Positions 63,962 to 64,000 of a stretch of 64,000 nucleotides of DNA are shown piece by piece. Position 1 is the first letter of the stretch. Each line of letters opens with the position of its first letter. This DNA comes from Bifidobacterium biavatii DSM 23969 (GTDB taxonomy: Bacteria > Actinomycetota > Actinomycetes > Actinomycetales > Bifidobacteriaceae). The stretch lies in assembly GCF_000741165.1 (NCBI RefSeq), contig NZ_JGYN01000004.1:236440-300439 (forward strand), read 5' to 3'. The position numbers were made by a program, and so were the translations under genes. Under the pieces are notes generated by a model. That model did no database searches, was not told the origin of the DNA, and was given only the letters and a program-made list of their open reading frames with translations.

Positions 63962-64000
63962 TGTGCATAGTTGGTTGCTGTTCCCTGTTAGTACCGGTCA
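63962..64000 (-). rRNA. rrl: 23S ribosomal RNA 3' end (partial)
   Basis: The minus strand enters the window reading TGACCGGTACTAACAGGG, the conserved element ~30 nt from the 23S 3' terminus. The exact mature end is inferred. The rest of the operon lies outside the window. Confidence 0.8.

Overview
The window is a high-GC (clearly above 60%) actinobacterial chromosome segment, almost certainly Bifidobacterium. The supporting marks are a pupylation locus (ARC, Dop, Pup, PafA) with no 20S proteasome genes at the expected place, a bifidobacterial-type GH127 beta-L-arabinofuranosidase, AdnAB-like helicase-nucleases in place of RecBCD, an RNase J-dapA-dapB cluster, and a helicase-dead actinobacterial-type PriA. 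Species was not determined. No phage, insertion sequence, CRISPR array or tRNA was seen. The 3' end of a minus-strand rRNA operon (23S tail, 5S) closes the window.

Layout. 1-3.6 kb (+): tail of a DUF58-like gene, a small membrane protein, two von Willebrand A membrane proteins and a single-pass protein, all joined by start/stop overlaps (MoxR/Bat-type cluster). 3.6-5.7 kb (+): three DnaA-box-like sites, then a WXG-like small protein overlapping an alpha/beta hydrolase. 5.7-9.8 kb (-): response regulator, ABC ATPase, ABC permease and short-sensor histidine kinase, a peptide-antibiotic-type sensing/export module. 9.9-14.5 kb (+): purB, a large flippase-like membrane protein, HU. 14.5-21.4 kb (-): DedA, ARC, Dop, a degenerate inositol-phosphatase-like protein, Pup, PafA. 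21.4-25.8 kb: serB (+), a small barrel protein, fmt and a HAD hydrolase (-). 25.9-31.6 kb (-): priA (misframed in the middle), cfa (frameshifted), metK, rpoZ. 31.7-32.7 kb (+): a D-2-hydroxyacid dehydrogenase with a broken N-terminus. 32.8-35.1 kb (-): GntR-ATPase-permease operon. 35.2-40.9 kb (-): a complete oligopeptide/nickel-type ABC importer. 41-44.7 kb (-): exonuclease, def, glmM. 44.9-51.5 kb (-): pepN, rnj, dapA, dapB. 51.7-60.5 kb (-): the AdnAB-like pair. 60.7-62.9 kb (-): GH127. 63.1-64 kb: hairpin repeats and the rRNA end.

The most unusual content is intergenic. Several families of long hairpin-forming repeats sit between genes, often inside operons. One family (four copies at 6.8, 36.9, 39.0 and 39.1 kb) keeps a nearly invariant 38-nt core, while its flanking 15-21-nt arms differ between copies yet remain self-complementary within each copy. 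A second family (half-sites reading GGTCACRCGATGGCA) forms arrays at 23.1-23.5 kb and 63.3-63.6 kb. Two further families are confined to single loci (8.9 and 22.3-22.6 kb). These, the degenerate phosphatase inside the Pup locus, and the cluster of reading-frame breaks at 26.5-31.8 kb are the points most worth checking.
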